Source: Sphingomonas sp. Root710 (GTDB lineage Bacteria; Pseudomonadota; Alphaproteobacteria; Sphingomonadales; Sphingomonadaceae). Taken from it: a DNA stretch of 64,000 nt. The stretch covers positions 165,074 to 229,073 of the forward strand of contig NZ_LMIB01000017.1 of the NCBI RefSeq assembly GCF_001429065.1, in the 5' to 3' direction. The notes below the pieces were generated by a model that had not been told where the DNA came from, ran no database searches, and was given only the letters and a program-made list of their open reading frames with translations. The position numbers and the translations under genes were made by a program. Positions 17,948 through 25,999 of this stretch are shown one piece after another. Numbering within the stretch: position 1 is the stretch's first letter; the number at the start of each line of letters is the position of its first letter.

Positions 17948-18079
17948 TCAGCCGAGCATCTCGGCGACGATACGGCGCAGTTCACGGCGTGACAGGACCG
18001 CTGGACGCGGGGTGGCGATACGCCGGTCGATTTGGAGGGATTGGGATACGATATTACGGCTATTGAAATTATGATTCAT
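17948..18079 (-). CDS. Putative 43-residue protein downstream of infA
   Basis: A short frame that starts at ATG 18079 (MNHNFNSRNI) and ends IVAEMLG. The last third (LSRRELRRIVAEML) is a plausible amphipathic basic helix. Third-position GC preference is strong in the second half, as in real genes here. It lies 51 bp after the infA stop on the same strand, with a GGCGCGCC hairpin between them and GGGAATAGC before the ATG. I do not recognise the family. It could be a real small protein of the cold-shock operon or a chance frame. Confidence 0.45.
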   Translation of the reverse strand: MNHNFNSRNIVSQSLQIDRRIATPRPAVLSRRELRRIVAEMLG

Positions 18080-18088
18080 GCTATTCCC

Positions 18089-18111
18089 GGCGCGCCCAAT
18101 CGTGGCGCGCC
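18089..18111 (-). other. Perfect hairpin between infA and the small ORF
   Basis: Two copies of the self-complementary octamer GGCGCGCC are separated by seven bases (CAATCGT). No T-run follows in either direction. In the minus-strand transcript it would fold in the short leader of the 43-codon ORF, about 10 bases before its start, so it may control that start or mark the end of the csp-infA mRNA. Confidence 0.55.
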
Positions 18112-18130
18112 TTATCTTCTGTTATAAAAA

Positions 18131-18397
18131 TCAGCGCCGGAATCCGCCGCGACGCATGCCGCCGGGCGAAGCGCCCGGGGTCCGTTCGCGGAAGATGATC
18201 CGGCCCTTGTCGAGGTCATAGGGGGTCATCTCGACCTGCACGCGATCGCCGACCACCGAGCGGATGCGGAAACGCCGCATCTTCCCGGCGGTATAGGCGA
18301 TGATTCGATGAGCATTTTCCAGCGTGACGCCGAAGCGCCCGTCGGGAAGTATCTCGTCGATCGTGCCATCGAGGACCATCAGGTCCTCCTTGGCCAT
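18131..18397 (-). CDS. infA: Translation initiation factor IF-1 (paralogue-like, C-terminally extended)
   Basis: An 88-residue S1-fold IF-1. It has [60 protein letters not shown] and GRIIFRER, all matching IF-1. Canonical IF-1 ends about 16 residues earlier; here a Gly/Arg tail, [16 protein letters not shown], follows. The gene starts 2 bp after the csp stop, so the two are co-transcribed and probably co-translated. Sphingomonads may carry a second, canonical infA elsewhere. If so, this copy could serve cold-shock translation. Confidence 0.92.
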   Translation of the reverse strand: MAKEDLMVLDGTIDEILPDGRFGVTLENAHRIIAYTAGKMRRFRIRSVVGDRVQVEMTPYDLDKGRIIFRERTPGASPGGMRRGGFRR

Positions 18398-18399
18398 GA

Positions 18400-18606
18400 T
18401 CAGGCCGGCTGCAGGTTGCAGGCCGACTGCTTGCCGCGGCGATCGGTTTCCAGATCATATTGGACGCGCTGTTCCTTCTGGAGGGTCGACATGCCCGCAC
18501 GCTCGACGGCGGTGATGTGGACGAAGCTGTCGCCCGAGCCATCCTCGGCCGCGATGAAACCATAGCCCTTGTCGGCATTGAAAAATTTGACGACGCCCGT
18601 GAGCAT
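18400..18606 (-). CDS. Cold-shock protein (CspA family)
   Basis: A 68-residue single CSD with RNP1 KGYGFI (residues 13-18) and RNP2 SFVHI (27-31). These bind single-stranded RNA or DNA and melt mRNA structure. The N-terminus is [16 protein letters not shown], as in CspA. It is first in a csp-infA pair with a 2-bp gap. A long leader of about 115 nt separates the start codon from the proposed promoter, as is usual for cold-induced csp genes whose leader RNA controls translation. Confidence 0.95.
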   Translation of the reverse strand: MLTGVVKFFNADKGYGFIAAEDGSGDSFVHITAVERAGMSTLQKEQRVQYDLETDRRGKQSACNLQPA

Positions 18607-18729
18607 TTAGTCGTCCTTTCACGGAAAATATTTCTCCCGGCGACATGTCCGGAAGGCCAGTGGCGTGAAAGGGAGAGATCGGCTTCTTGCAGAGCCTCAA
18701 AATCCGTCGCAGGCGACGTTAGCCCTATT

Positions 18730-18757
18730 AAATTAGCGTTTCTGCCACAAAAGTCAA
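18730..18757 (-). promoter_or_regulatory. Putative sigma-70 type promoter of csp-infA
   Basis: On the minus strand, TTGACT (18752-18757) and TAATTT (18730-18735) are separated by 16 bp, in a locally AT-rich patch. It would give a leader of about 115 nt before csp. The spacing is acceptable and the -10 box imperfect. Confidence 0.45.
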
Positions 18758-18950
18758 CCAACGCTAAAATTACGACCGCCGCCAAAGATTTCTTCTATAG
18801 GTTTATAGCAGCCGCAGAAGCATTATTTGGGTTTTGATTTGGAAAAAGTAGCTGGCGAGGAAATAAATACGGACAAAAGGGTTCGCCGCGCCTAAGGTGC
18901 GCCGGCCAATCCCGGCAGGCACGATCGCGCCGTGCAGGAGTTCCCTCACA

Positions 18951-19166
18951 ATGTCCCGTGCCATCAATGTCAACGCAACGCTGCAGGACGTCACCGACAT
19001 GTGCGCCAGGCACACCGCCGCGATCAGCGTGATCGAACCGCTGCTGTCCGGCGGAACGCGCGTCGTGCTGCGCAACGCTCACGACGCCGCGGTGATCACC
19101 CGCGCCTATGGCAAGAAAGTGCTGTCGGGCGCGGTCGAGCGGATGCCGATCCGCCCGCGCCACTGA
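18951..19166 (+). CDS. Small conserved-looking hypothetical protein
   Basis: A 71-residue protein starting MSRAINVNATLQDVTDMCAR and ending MPIRPRH. Codon use matches neighbouring core genes, and CAGGAG lies 10 bp upstream of the ATG. The frame is open from 18897, but earlier codons do not look coding. It is rich in hydrophobic and small residues without a membrane segment, and probably folds as a compact alpha/beta domain (SVIEPLLSGGTRVVLRNA). I do not recognise a named domain. The next frame begins 4 bp after its stop, suggesting a two-gene unit. Confidence 0.65.
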   Translation: MSRAINVNATLQDVTDMCARHTAAISVIEPLLSGGTRVVLRNAHDAAVITRAYGKKVLSGAVERMPIRPRH

Positions 19167-19170
19167 CGGC

Positions 19171-19722
19171 GTGACGCCCGGCAGCGCCATATCCGCCGGC
19201 AAGGTTCGCAGGCTCGCCGCGGCGATCGACACGATGACGCGCGGCACAGCCTTCCTGCAAGGCCGCGCCGCCATCTTCGGACAAGCGGACGCATCATCGG
19301 CCGCGCGCCACGCCATGATGCTCGCCAATGCCCTGCGCGAGCTGGACCGGTTCCTGAACGTGCTGCTCAACGAGCTCGCCGCGGGCGGAGGACTGCACGG
19401 GCCGGAATTACGCGCATTCCGGCGAGGGTGCGACGCCGCCCGCAAGCTGTCATCCTATCCCGACCTGCTCGGCGGAAAAGCCGATGACCACGGCCTGCTT
19501 AGAGAGATGTCGATGCAGAAGGCGGCGTTGCGGCGTGTCTTTGCTGCGCGGCGGCTGTCCGTCGGAATCGCGCCGTCAGGGGAGACGGCGCCGCGCCTCC
19601 CGCAGGTTGATCTGGCCGAAATCGGCGCCTATTATGCGGATCTTTCCACCCGCCTGGTCGATCATGCGGAAAGCCGGCGCGTGGCCGGCCCCGCTCAGGC
19701 GGCGCGCCCCGATCCCGCATAG
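19171..19722 (+). CDS. Hypothetical helical protein
   Basis: An open frame of 183 residues if it starts at GTG 19171, just after the preceding small gene, or 162 residues from ATG 19234 (MTRGTAFLQG). No clear ribosome site supports either. The middle ARHAMMLANALRELDRFLNV is a strong helix and the rest is Ala/Arg/Leu-rich, so an all-alpha cytosolic protein is likely. No family is recognised. Its last 28 bp overlap the 3' end of the convergent GGDEF gene. Confidence 0.5.
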   Translation: MTPGSAISAGKVRRLAAAIDTMTRGTAFLQGRAAIFGQADASSAARHAMMLANALRELDRFLNVLLNELAAGGGLHGPELRAFRRGCDAARKLSSYPDLLGGKADDHGLLREMSMQKAALRRVFAARRLSVGIAPSGETAPRLPQVDLAEIGAYYADLSTRLVDHAESRRVAGPAQAARPDPA

Positions 19723-20804
19723 GCCGACACGCCGCTGGCATGGCGCTTGCCGCTGGTCAGCGCGCGCTCTGCACCGCCAAGAAGGCGTTCGAGTTCGGCG
19801 CCCAGCTGCAGGTCGATCGCATAGCCGATATTCGCGGTGATGATGATGTCCTCACCCGCCACGGCGTAGCTCTTGTCGAGCGTCGCGACGATCTGGTGCG
19901 CGAGCGCCTCGGCTTCGGCGGCATCGGCCATGTTGGGCTGGACGACGACGAAATCGTCGCCGTTGAGGTGGATCACCAGGTTGTCGCCGCGCACGACGCG
20001 GCGCAGCCGCTGCGCGACCGCCTTGAGCAGAGCGTCCCCCGCCATATGGCCGTACATCTCGTTGACCGGATCGAGCTGGTTGATGTCGACGCAATGGACC
20101 GCGATCAGCTCAGACCCATCCGAGCGCGCGGCAAGCTGTTCGAAGCGCTCGCGCAGGACGAGACGGTTGGGCAGGCCGGTGAGGTCGTCCTGGCGCGCAA
20201 GCGTCTCCATCAGGCGGCGCATCGATATCTGCGCCGCGGTATCGCGATAGCGCTGAAACATCGACAGGACGCCGCCCGCGAGGAACAGGACGGTGAGGAT
20301 GCCGGTGCCGCGATGCGCGCCGCCGGCGTGGAACAGGCTGACCAGGATCGTCGGCACGATCGCGATCAGGATCGCGGTGATGCTGATCCACAGCCGCAGC
20401 GACACCGTCGACGCGACCCCGGCGCCATAGCCGAAGATCAGCGCCACCAGCAGCATCCGGACGTCGGTGTCCGAGGTCGCATAGGCCCAGGCCGAGAAGG
20501 CGCCGAAGGCGGCGGCGAAAGCGATATAGGCGAGGCCGAATTGCAGTTCGATCGCGCGCGCGACATTCACGCCCAGTGCCGGCGCGCGAACCCGCCCGCG
20601 ATTGCCGAACAGCGTGACGAGCCGGACCGCCGAGGCGGCGAGGCCAAGTATGTAGAAGATCTGGAGCAGCATATCGCCGCTGCGCGCGAGAATATAAGCG
20701 CCGGTGCCGGCGAAGCAGATCGTCATGATCACCGCGGGCAGCGCGAGCCCGAACAGCGACTGGACCAGTTCGATATAGGTGCCGTCGGGCAGCCGCTCCT
20801 TCAT
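19695..20804 (-). CDS. Membrane GGDEF-domain protein with degenerate signature
   Basis: A 369-residue protein from the ATG at 20804 (GGAG four bases upstream; the frame is open to 20918). Five or six hydrophobic helices span about residues 15-185, followed by a coiled linker and a GGDEF domain: RQDDLTGLPNRLVLRERF, the nucleotide-binding region NQLDPVNEMYGHMAGDALLK, and the active-site loop. That loop reads NGDDF (residues 281-285) instead of GG(D/E)EF, so the first Gly is replaced by Asn and the Glu by Asp. Diguanylate cyclase activity is therefore doubtful; it may act as a c-di-GMP sensor or GTP-binding switch. No I-site RxxD is evident. Confidence 0.85.
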   Translation of the reverse strand: MKERLPDGTYIELVQSLFGLALPAVIMTICFAGTGAYILARSGDMLLQIFYILGLAASAVRLVTLFGNRGRVRAPALGVNVARAIELQFGLAYIAFAAAFGAFSAWAYATSDTDVRMLLVALIFGYGAGVASTVSLRLWISITAILIAIVPTILVSLFHAGGAHRGTGILTVLFLAGGVLSMFQRYRDTAAQISMRRLMETLARQDDLTGLPNRLVLRERFEQLAARSDGSELIAVHCVDINQLDPVNEMYGHMAGDALLKAVAQRLRRVVRGDNLVIHLNGDDFVVVQPNMADAAEAEALAHQIVATLDKSYAVAGEDIIITANIGYAIDLQLGAELERLLGGAERALTSGKRHASGVSAYAGSGRAA

Positions 20805-21012
20805 GATCTCCGCCGCCCGACGGCGGCGTCCACGCAGAAGTTTACGTAAAAGGCTCAAAAACCAGGCTCCCGCAGCGCGCCGAAAGAAACTCCATTTCGG
20901 TGCAAAGTAACAGAGCAAGGTTGCCAGGTAATTAGGACAAATACAGCGTTTCGCGCGGAAACCTAAGCCGATGGTCGCAATCGCGAGAGGATGGGGGGCT
21001 GCTCGGGCAGAA

Positions 21013-21047
21013 GCGCCACCTTCAGAAATCCATCGATTTTCGAAAGG

Positions 21048-21053
<6 letters not shown>
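21013..21053. repeat. Inverted repeat overlapping the tRNA-Asp 3' end
   Basis: Ten-base arms GCGCCACCTT (21013-21022) and AAGGTGGCGC (21044-21053), with further internal pairing (AAATC/GATTT). The right arm includes the discriminator base and encoded CCA of tRNA-Asp. Downstream in the tRNA direction there are few Ts, so it is a weak terminator at best. It could be a 3'-processing hairpin. Confidence 0.7.
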
Positions 21054-21124
<71 letters not shown>

Positions 21125-21199
21125 GTACGAACGCGTCGTGGGGCGGGCAACTAGTGGAGGCCCGACCCCCTGTCAACACAGTGCGGCATCAATCTGGAA

Positions 21200-22501
21200 T
21201 CATTTTCTGAGCTCGGGCGGAAGCGCCGCCTCTTCATCCTCATGGGTGTTGGTAAAGGTGCCTTCGGCGAACAGGAATCCGGCGATGTCGGGCCGCCCCG
21301 CCGCATCGAGGACGGTGGTGAGGATGATCAGCAGCGGCACCGCCAGCAGCGCCCCCGCCGTGCCCCACACCCAGCTCCAGAAGCTCAACGCGACCAGGAT
21401 CAGCAGCGGGTTGATCGTCAGCCGCCGCCCGACCAGCATCGGCGTCAGCACATTGGCTTCGACCAGATGCACCGCGATGAACAGTGACGCCGGCACCAGC
21501 GCATAGCCGAGATCGGAAAAGGTCATCAGCCCGCCGACAGCGAGCAGCCCGGCCGCCAGGATCGGCCCAAAATAGGGGACATAGTTGAGGATCGCGACGA
21601 GGCCGCCCCACATGATCGGGCTCGGCATCTCCGCGAACCACAGCATCAGCGAGACGAGGATGCCCATGCCGATGTTCACCGCGGTGATCGTCGCCAGATA
21701 GGCCGAGGTGCGGTCGACCATCTCCTGAATCACCCGCGCGGTGGTCATCGCGCTGGAGAAGCTGCCCCGGTTGGTGATCGTCCGCCGCCGCATCCGCGTC
21801 CAGCTCGACAGGAAGAAATAGACGACCAGCGTCGCGAACAGCATCTGCACCAGCGCGTGCGGGGCCGAGGTTGCGACATAGTCGAACAGCGAGTTGGGCT
21901 GCTGGATCGTCACGGTGCGGCCGCGCGCGGCGCTGTTGCGCAGGAGCGACCCCATCGTCTCGTCGACAAATCGTTCGAACGAGGAATAGATGTCGATCAG
22001 CGGCGACAGATTCTTGCGGATCAGCCGGATGCGCGAGGGCAGCCGCGCGAACCATTCGGTCGCGGGGACGATCACCGAGGCGATCGCCGCGTTGGCGAGG
22101 CCCAGGAACAACAGCACGCACAAGAGCGCCGCCATCGGCGAGGGCAGGCCGCGCCGCTCGAGCCATTCGAGCAGCGGCACCAGCGCCACCGCGATCACCA
22201 GCGCGATCGTCACCGGCAGGAAGAACTCCGACCCCGCATGCAGCGCGAAGGGGATGGCGAGGATAATTCCCGCGCCCGCAGTCAGCGCCAGCCAGGCGAG
22301 CAGGCGATCGCGGCGATAGGCCATCTCGGCCTGGCTCGCCATCGAGACGCGCAGGGCGTCGACGACCGGCGCGGACGCGGCGGCATCGGCAGCGCCGGGG
22401 GTGGCGGCGGGACCGGAGCGGGCGGATTCGGAGGACGCAGAGACGGACGGCGCGGCGGCAACAGCGGGCCGCTCCCCCCCGCCGGTCACATCCTCCTGCA
22501 T
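21200..22501 (-). CDS. AI-2E family transporter (PerM/TqsA-like permease)
   Basis: A 433-residue inner-membrane protein. A 60-residue Ala/Pro/Ser-rich cytosolic N-terminus is followed by about eight membrane helices, beginning LLAWLALTAGAGIILAIPFA. Family landmarks near the C-terminus include the PSPIMWGGLVAILNYVPYFG segment, then GPILAAGLLAVGGL and VGRRLTINPLLILVALSFWS. Family members export small molecules such as AI-2 or act as Na+/H+ antiporters; the substrate is unknown here. The extended low-complexity N-terminus is unusual. It stands alone on the minus strand, 75 bp after tRNA-Asp. Confidence 0.92.
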   Translation of the reverse strand: MQEDVTGGGERPAVAAAPSVSASSESARSGPAATPGAADAAASAPVVDALRVSMASQAEMAYRRDRLLAWLALTAGAGIILAIPFALHAGSEFFLPVTIALVIAVALVPLLEWLERRGLPSPMAALLCVLLFLGLANAAIASVIVPATEWFARLPSRIRLIRKNLSPLIDIYSSFERFVDETMGSLLRNSAARGRTVTIQQPNSLFDYVATSAPHALVQMLFATLVVYFFLSSWTRMRRRTITNRGSFSSAMTTARVIQEMVDRTSAYLATITAVNIGMGILVSLMLWFAEMPSPIMWGGLVAILNYVPYFGPILAAGLLAVGGLMTFSDLGYALVPASLFIAVHLVEANVLTPMLVGRRLTINPLLILVALSFWSWVWGTAGALLAVPLLIILTTVLDAAGRPDIAGFLFAEGTFTNTHEDEEAALPPELRK

Positions 22502-22885
22502 CGATTCGCTCCGCCGTTCATCCCGTCCCCGATCCGGTTATCGCGCGGTTCGGCCGCCGCCGCCAGCGGGGCCGCACAAGGTCGCCCCTTTGGCCCCGGA
22601 TTATTGCAATAACACAACAGCTTCGTGGCAAAGATAAGGCCGGTAGCGTTAGCAGCTGCACAAAAACACAAGATATGGGGTTCCTCACTCCATCCTGCCG
22701 ACGAAACGATTCGTCGTGCTTTCGTTGACTCTCGCCGCCCGCCCGGCCAAGGGAGCCTCGAAATTGGTCGTCTGGGGCACGACGTTGCTTATCCGCCCCC
22801 TGCCGACAAGTCGTGAATGAACACCTCGCCCTGTGTTTTGAGGTTTGGGCGAGCGTGGGCTTTTGCGCATCTGATGGAGTACTGA
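22502..22885. other. Intergenic region between divergent transporter and cell wall hydrolase
   Basis: No gene is recognised in this 384-bp gap. It holds two small hairpins: CGACGAA-ACGA-TTCGTCG (22699-22716) and CTCGCCC/GGGCGAG (22825-22853). It is a divergent promoter region. The second hairpin lies in the probable leader of the cell wall hydrolase gene. Confidence 0.5.
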
Positions 22886-23458
22886 ATGTCCGCCAAATTG
22901 GCTCAACATCCGCTCATGATTGCCGCGATGATCATCGCCGCGGCGACGGGAGCTATGGGCTTTGCGGCTATTCCGACGTCCGAACCGACGCTCGCCTACG
23001 AAATGACCGCCCAGATCACCGCCGACGACCGGGTCGTCGATGACGGTATCGATCAGGTGATGTTCAAGGAGGCCGTCGCCTCCTCTTCCCAGCTCGACAA
23101 GCAGCTCGAATGCATGGCCAAGGTCGTCATGCACGAAGCCGCCAATCAGCCGCGCAGCGGCCAGCTCGCGGTCGCGCAGCTGATCATGAACCGCGTCGGC
23201 CAGGATCGCTTCGGCGAATCGGTCTGCGAAGTGGTCAATCAGCCGGGCCAGTTCTTCCGCACCGCATCCTACAATCCAAGCCGCACGTCGGCCCGCTGGG
23301 CGACCGCGGTCGAGGTCTCGCGTCAGGCGATGGCCGGCAATGCCGAGCAGGTCGTCCCCGGCGCGGTATTCTATCACGCCGCGTACCAGACGCCGAACCG
23401 CTTCTTCCGGACGCGCGAGCGTATCTCGATGGTCGGCGATCACGTCTTCTACCGGTAA
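22886..23458 (+). CDS. Cell wall hydrolase (SleB-type Hydrolase_2)
   Basis: A 190-residue exported protein. A signal sequence or membrane anchor spans about residues 10-28 (MIAAMIIAAATGAMGFAAIP). The C-terminal half is a SleB-like lytic domain: the catalytic Glu lies in AKVVMHEAANQP, followed by GQLAVAQLIMNRV, VCEVVNQPGQFF and GAVFYHAAYQTPNRFF. These enzymes cleave peptidoglycan glycan strands; in Gram-negative cells they assist growth or envelope remodelling. It is followed by its own terminator. Confidence 0.92.
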   Translation: MSAKLAQHPLMIAAMIIAAATGAMGFAAIPTSEPTLAYEMTAQITADDRVVDDGIDQVMFKEAVASSSQLDKQLECMAKVVMHEAANQPRSGQLAVAQLIMNRVGQDRFGESVCEVVNQPGQFFRTASYNPSRTSARWATAVEVSRQAMAGNAEQVVPGAVFYHAAYQTPNRFFRTRERISMVGDHVFYR

Positions 23459-23480
23459 GCGACAACTGCCGTTTTTCGTG

Positions 23481-23508
23481 AAAGCCCCGGCCATCGCGCC
23501 GGGGCTTT
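23481..23508 (+). terminator. Terminator after the cell wall hydrolase gene
   Basis: An 11-bp stem, AAAGCCCCGGC paired with GCCGGGGCTTT around a six-base loop. The A/T ends make it work in both directions. It lies 22 bp after the hydrolase stop. Confidence 0.88.
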
Positions 23509-23540
23509 CGCTTTTCCGGCAGGCGTGATTAATCGCGGCC

Positions 23541-24014
23541 ATGTCCAAGACCACCCGCGCTACGCAATTCCTGACCCAGGCCAAGGTCGCGCACAGCGTC
23601 CACAGCTATGACTATGCGCCTGGCGGCGAGCGGGTGGGCCTGCAGGCTGCCGAAGCGCTGGGCGAAGACCCGTCGCGGGTGCTCAAGACGCTGATGATCG
23701 AGATCGACGGCAAGCCCGCCTGCGCGGTGATCCCGTCCGATCGCGAGCTTTCGATGAAGAAGGCCGCCGCCGCGCTGGGCGCGAAATCGGCGCAGATGAT
23801 GAAGCCCGCCGATGCCGAACGGATGACCGGTTTCGTCGTCGGCGGGATCAGCCCCTTCGGTCAGAAGAAACGCGTACCGGTCGTTATGGAGGCCGGCGCG
23901 ATGGACGAAGCGCTGGTCTATATCAACGGCGGCCAGCGCGGCTTGCAGGTGCGGCTTGCGCCTGGGGATGCGGCGACGGCGCTGGGCGCGGTGGTGGCGG
24001 AGGTGGTGGCGTAG
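23541..24014 (+). CDS. ybaK: YbaK-type aminoacyl-tRNA deacylase
   Basis: A 157-residue YbaK/EbsC protein that hydrolyses mischarged Cys-tRNA(Pro) in trans. Characteristic segments are HSYDYAPGGERVGLQAAEAL, the active-site lysine in VLKTLMIEIDGKPACAVIPS, MTGFVVGGISPFGQKKRVPV and YINGGQRGLQV. Length and motifs agree with the family. The neighbouring gene is unrelated; an imperfect palindromic repeat follows directly after the stop. Confidence 0.95.
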   Translation: MSKTTRATQFLTQAKVAHSVHSYDYAPGGERVGLQAAEALGEDPSRVLKTLMIEIDGKPACAVIPSDRELSMKKAAAALGAKSAQMMKPADAERMTGFVVGGISPFGQKKRVPVVMEAGAMDEALVYINGGQRGLQVRLAPGDAATALGAVVAEVVA

Positions 24015-24015
24015 C

Positions 24016-24135
24016 GTCCTTCGAGACGCCGCTTCGCCAAGCTCAGCGGCTCCTCAGGATCAGCGGATTTGGGATAAGGATAACCGCTCATCCTGAGGAG
24101 GGGCTGAGCGAAGGCGAAGACCCGTCTCGAAGGAC
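24016..24135. repeat. 120-bp imperfect inverted repeat
   Basis: The outer arms are GTCCTTCGAGACG (24016-24028) and its exact complement (24123-24135). Inner arms around CTCAGCGGCTCCTCAGGAT and CATCCTGAGGAGGGGCTGAG pair imperfectly. It fills the whole gap between two convergent genes and may act as a bidirectional terminator. It resembles dispersed intergenic repeats seen in sphingomonads. Confidence 0.8.
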
Positions 24136-24450
24136 TTATTGGCCCGTCGCAGGGGCCTCAGTTCCGAAGCGGATCGCCTGGAGTTGCTTCCAGCGGGCGT
24201 GGAGCGCATCGCGCGGGGCGGTGAGGCCGGTTGCGTCCATAGCCGCCTTCCATCCGCCAGCCGCCGCCGACGCCCGCTGCTGGACCTCCGACACCGGCTT
24301 CTCGTCGACCCAGGCGGCCAGCGTCCCGGCATTGGCAAAGAGCAGCAGCAGCGCCGCCGTGACGATCGTCGTCGCGGTCCAGAGGAAGGCGCGGTGTTCG
24401 ATCGGCGGCTCGGGAAGATCGACGGGCGAGGCCGGTTCATGCTCCTTCAT
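24136..24450 (-). CDS. Single-pass membrane protein of the O-acetylation locus
   Basis: A 104-residue protein with an acidic/Pro N-terminus (MKEHEPASPVDLPEPPIEHR), one membrane helix (ATTIVTAALLLLFANAGTLA) and a periplasmic region with a WKAAMDATGL...ALHARWKQLQAI helical pair. No known domain is recognised. It starts 14 bp after the MBOAT stop on the same strand and is probably its translation partner. It may be an accessory subunit presenting or bracing the acyltransferase. Confidence 0.7.
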   Translation of the reverse strand: MKEHEPASPVDLPEPPIEHRAFLWTATTIVTAALLLLFANAGTLAAWVDEKPVSEVQQRASAAAGGWKAAMDATGLTAPRDALHARWKQLQAIRFGTEAPATGQ

Positions 24451-24464
24451 CGCGGGCGTCTCCG

Positions 24465-25862
24465 TCAGAACTGATAGTAGATGAAGGGCGCGACCCCTTC
24501 ATAGCGCATCGCGTCGATCAGGATGATCGCCGCGCCGACGAGCACGCCCAGCACCGGCGCAGGCAGCAGGCGAAGGCGCAACGCTATGCTCTGGGCCAGC
24601 AGCGGCGGCGTGAAGTGGAAGGCCATGCCGAGGATGATGAGCCCCGCCAGCAGCGGCGTGGTCATGCCGTTGCTCCAGTCGCCGAGGCCGATGCCCGACA
24701 GATAGGCGATCGCCGCGTCGAAGCTCTCCGCGCGGAAGAATATCCAGCCGAAGGTGACGATGTGGAAGGTGACGAGGATGGCGAGCAGCTTCGGCAGGCC
24801 CGGCAGCCCGGCCTTGCGCCACAACGTCTCAACCACCTGCACGCCGCCATGGATGCCGCCCCAGATCAGGAAGGTCCATTTCGCGCCATGCCAGAAACCG
24901 CCGAGCAGCATCGTCAGCATGATGTTGCGGCACTGCATGAACAGGCCGCCGCGATTGCCGCCGAGACCGATGTAGAGATAGTCGCGCAGCCAGCTCGACA
25001 GGCTGATGTGCCAGCGCCGCCAGAAATCCTGCATCGAGGCGGCGCGATAGGGCTGGTTGAAGTTGCGCGGGAAGCGATAGCCGAACAAGGCGGCGATGCC
25101 GATCGCCATGTCGCTATAGGCCGAAAAGTCACAGTAGATCTGGACCGCATAGCCATAGGCGGCGAGCAGCAGATCGAGGCTCGAATGCGCCGAAGGGTCG
25201 AAGAAGACCGGGTCGACGAGATTGACCGAGAGTTCGGAGGCGACCACCGCCTTCTTGAACAGGCCCCAGACGATCAGCAGCAGCGCCATCGCCACCATGT
25301 CGCGGTTGATTTTCGGCGTCTGGCGGAATTGCGGCAGCAGGTCCGCGCCGCGCACGATCGGCCCCGCGACGAGATGCGGGAAAAAGGACATCAGCAGGGT
25401 GATGTCGAGCAGCGATTCGGAGCGGATGCGATTGCGGTAGACGTCGATCAGATAGGACATGCCCTGGAAGGTGAAGAAGGACACGCCGACGGGCAGGACG
25501 ATCTGCAGCAGCGGCATGTCGCGCCCGAAGCCGAAATCGGCGAGCAACACGCCCAGCTGTTCGAGGAAGAAGTCATAATATTTGAAGAAGCCAAGAATGC
25601 CGAGATTGGCGATGATACCGATCGTCACCACCGCCTTGCGCGTGCCACGGGTTTCCGCCGCGTCGATGATCCGCGCGGCGCCCCAATTGATTAGCGCCGA
25701 CGCGATCAGCAGCGCGACGAAGCGCCAGTCCCACGCGCCGTAGAAGACCCAGCTCGCCAGCAGCAGCAGGATCTTGCGCCACTCGTTGCTCGCCGACACC
25801 GCCCAGATGAGGGCGAAGGCGGCGAGGAAGAAGAGACCGAAGTCGAGGGTGGGGAAGAGCAT
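24465..25862 (-). CDS. MBOAT family O-acyltransferase (AlgI-like)
   Basis: A 465-residue polytopic enzyme that moves acetyl groups across the inner membrane for polysaccharide O-acetylation. AlgI-type motifs are clear: GMSYLIDVYRNRI, DFWRRWHISLSSWLRDYLYI and FWHGAKWTFLIWGGIHGG, which contains the catalytic histidine. Ten or more hydrophobic helices are present and the length is typical. Downstream is a small membrane protein and upstream are two SGNH proteins on the same strand, giving an alginate-acetylation-like set without alginate synthesis genes in view. Confidence 0.95.
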   Translation of the reverse strand: MLFPTLDFGLFFLAAFALIWAVSASNEWRKILLLLASWVFYGAWDWRFVALLIASALINWGAARIIDAAETRGTRKAVVTIGIIANLGILGFFKYYDFFLEQLGVLLADFGFGRDMPLLQIVLPVGVSFFTFQGMSYLIDVYRNRIRSESLLDITLLMSFFPHLVAGPIVRGADLLPQFRQTPKINRDMVAMALLLIVWGLFKKAVVASELSVNLVDPVFFDPSAHSSLDLLLAAYGYAVQIYCDFSAYSDMAIGIAALFGYRFPRNFNQPYRAASMQDFWRRWHISLSSWLRDYLYIGLGGNRGGLFMQCRNIMLTMLLGGFWHGAKWTFLIWGGIHGGVQVVETLWRKAGLPGLPKLLAILVTFHIVTFGWIFFRAESFDAAIAYLSGIGLGDWSNGMTTPLLAGLIILGMAFHFTPPLLAQSIALRLRLLPAPVLGVLVGAAIILIDAMRYEGVAPFIYYQF

Positions 25863-25885
25863 CGGGCGCTAATTTCCCACCGCAT

Positions 25886-25978
25886 CGTCATTCCCGCGCA
25901 GGCGGGAATCCACGGTAACGGAACGCTCGAAATCGGGCGCGCCGCCGTCCATGGATTCCCGCTTTCGCGGGAATGACG
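25886..25978. repeat. Twin-hairpin palindromic element A
   Basis: Two hairpins in inverted orientation. The left is CGTCA then stem TTCCCGCG/GCGGGAA then TCCA (25886-25912); the right is its inverted counterpart with loop CTTTCG (25952-25978). A 39-bp spacer separates them. It sits in the gap between the SGNH and MBOAT genes of one operon-like group. Confidence 0.9.
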
Positions 25979-25999
25979 GGTGGAGCGACCGACAAAACA

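Noticed and set aside
24016-24135. The 120-bp inverted repeat considered as an insertion sequence end pair
   Set aside because: There is no target duplication or transposase, and it fits a bidirectional terminator-like repeat between convergent genes.
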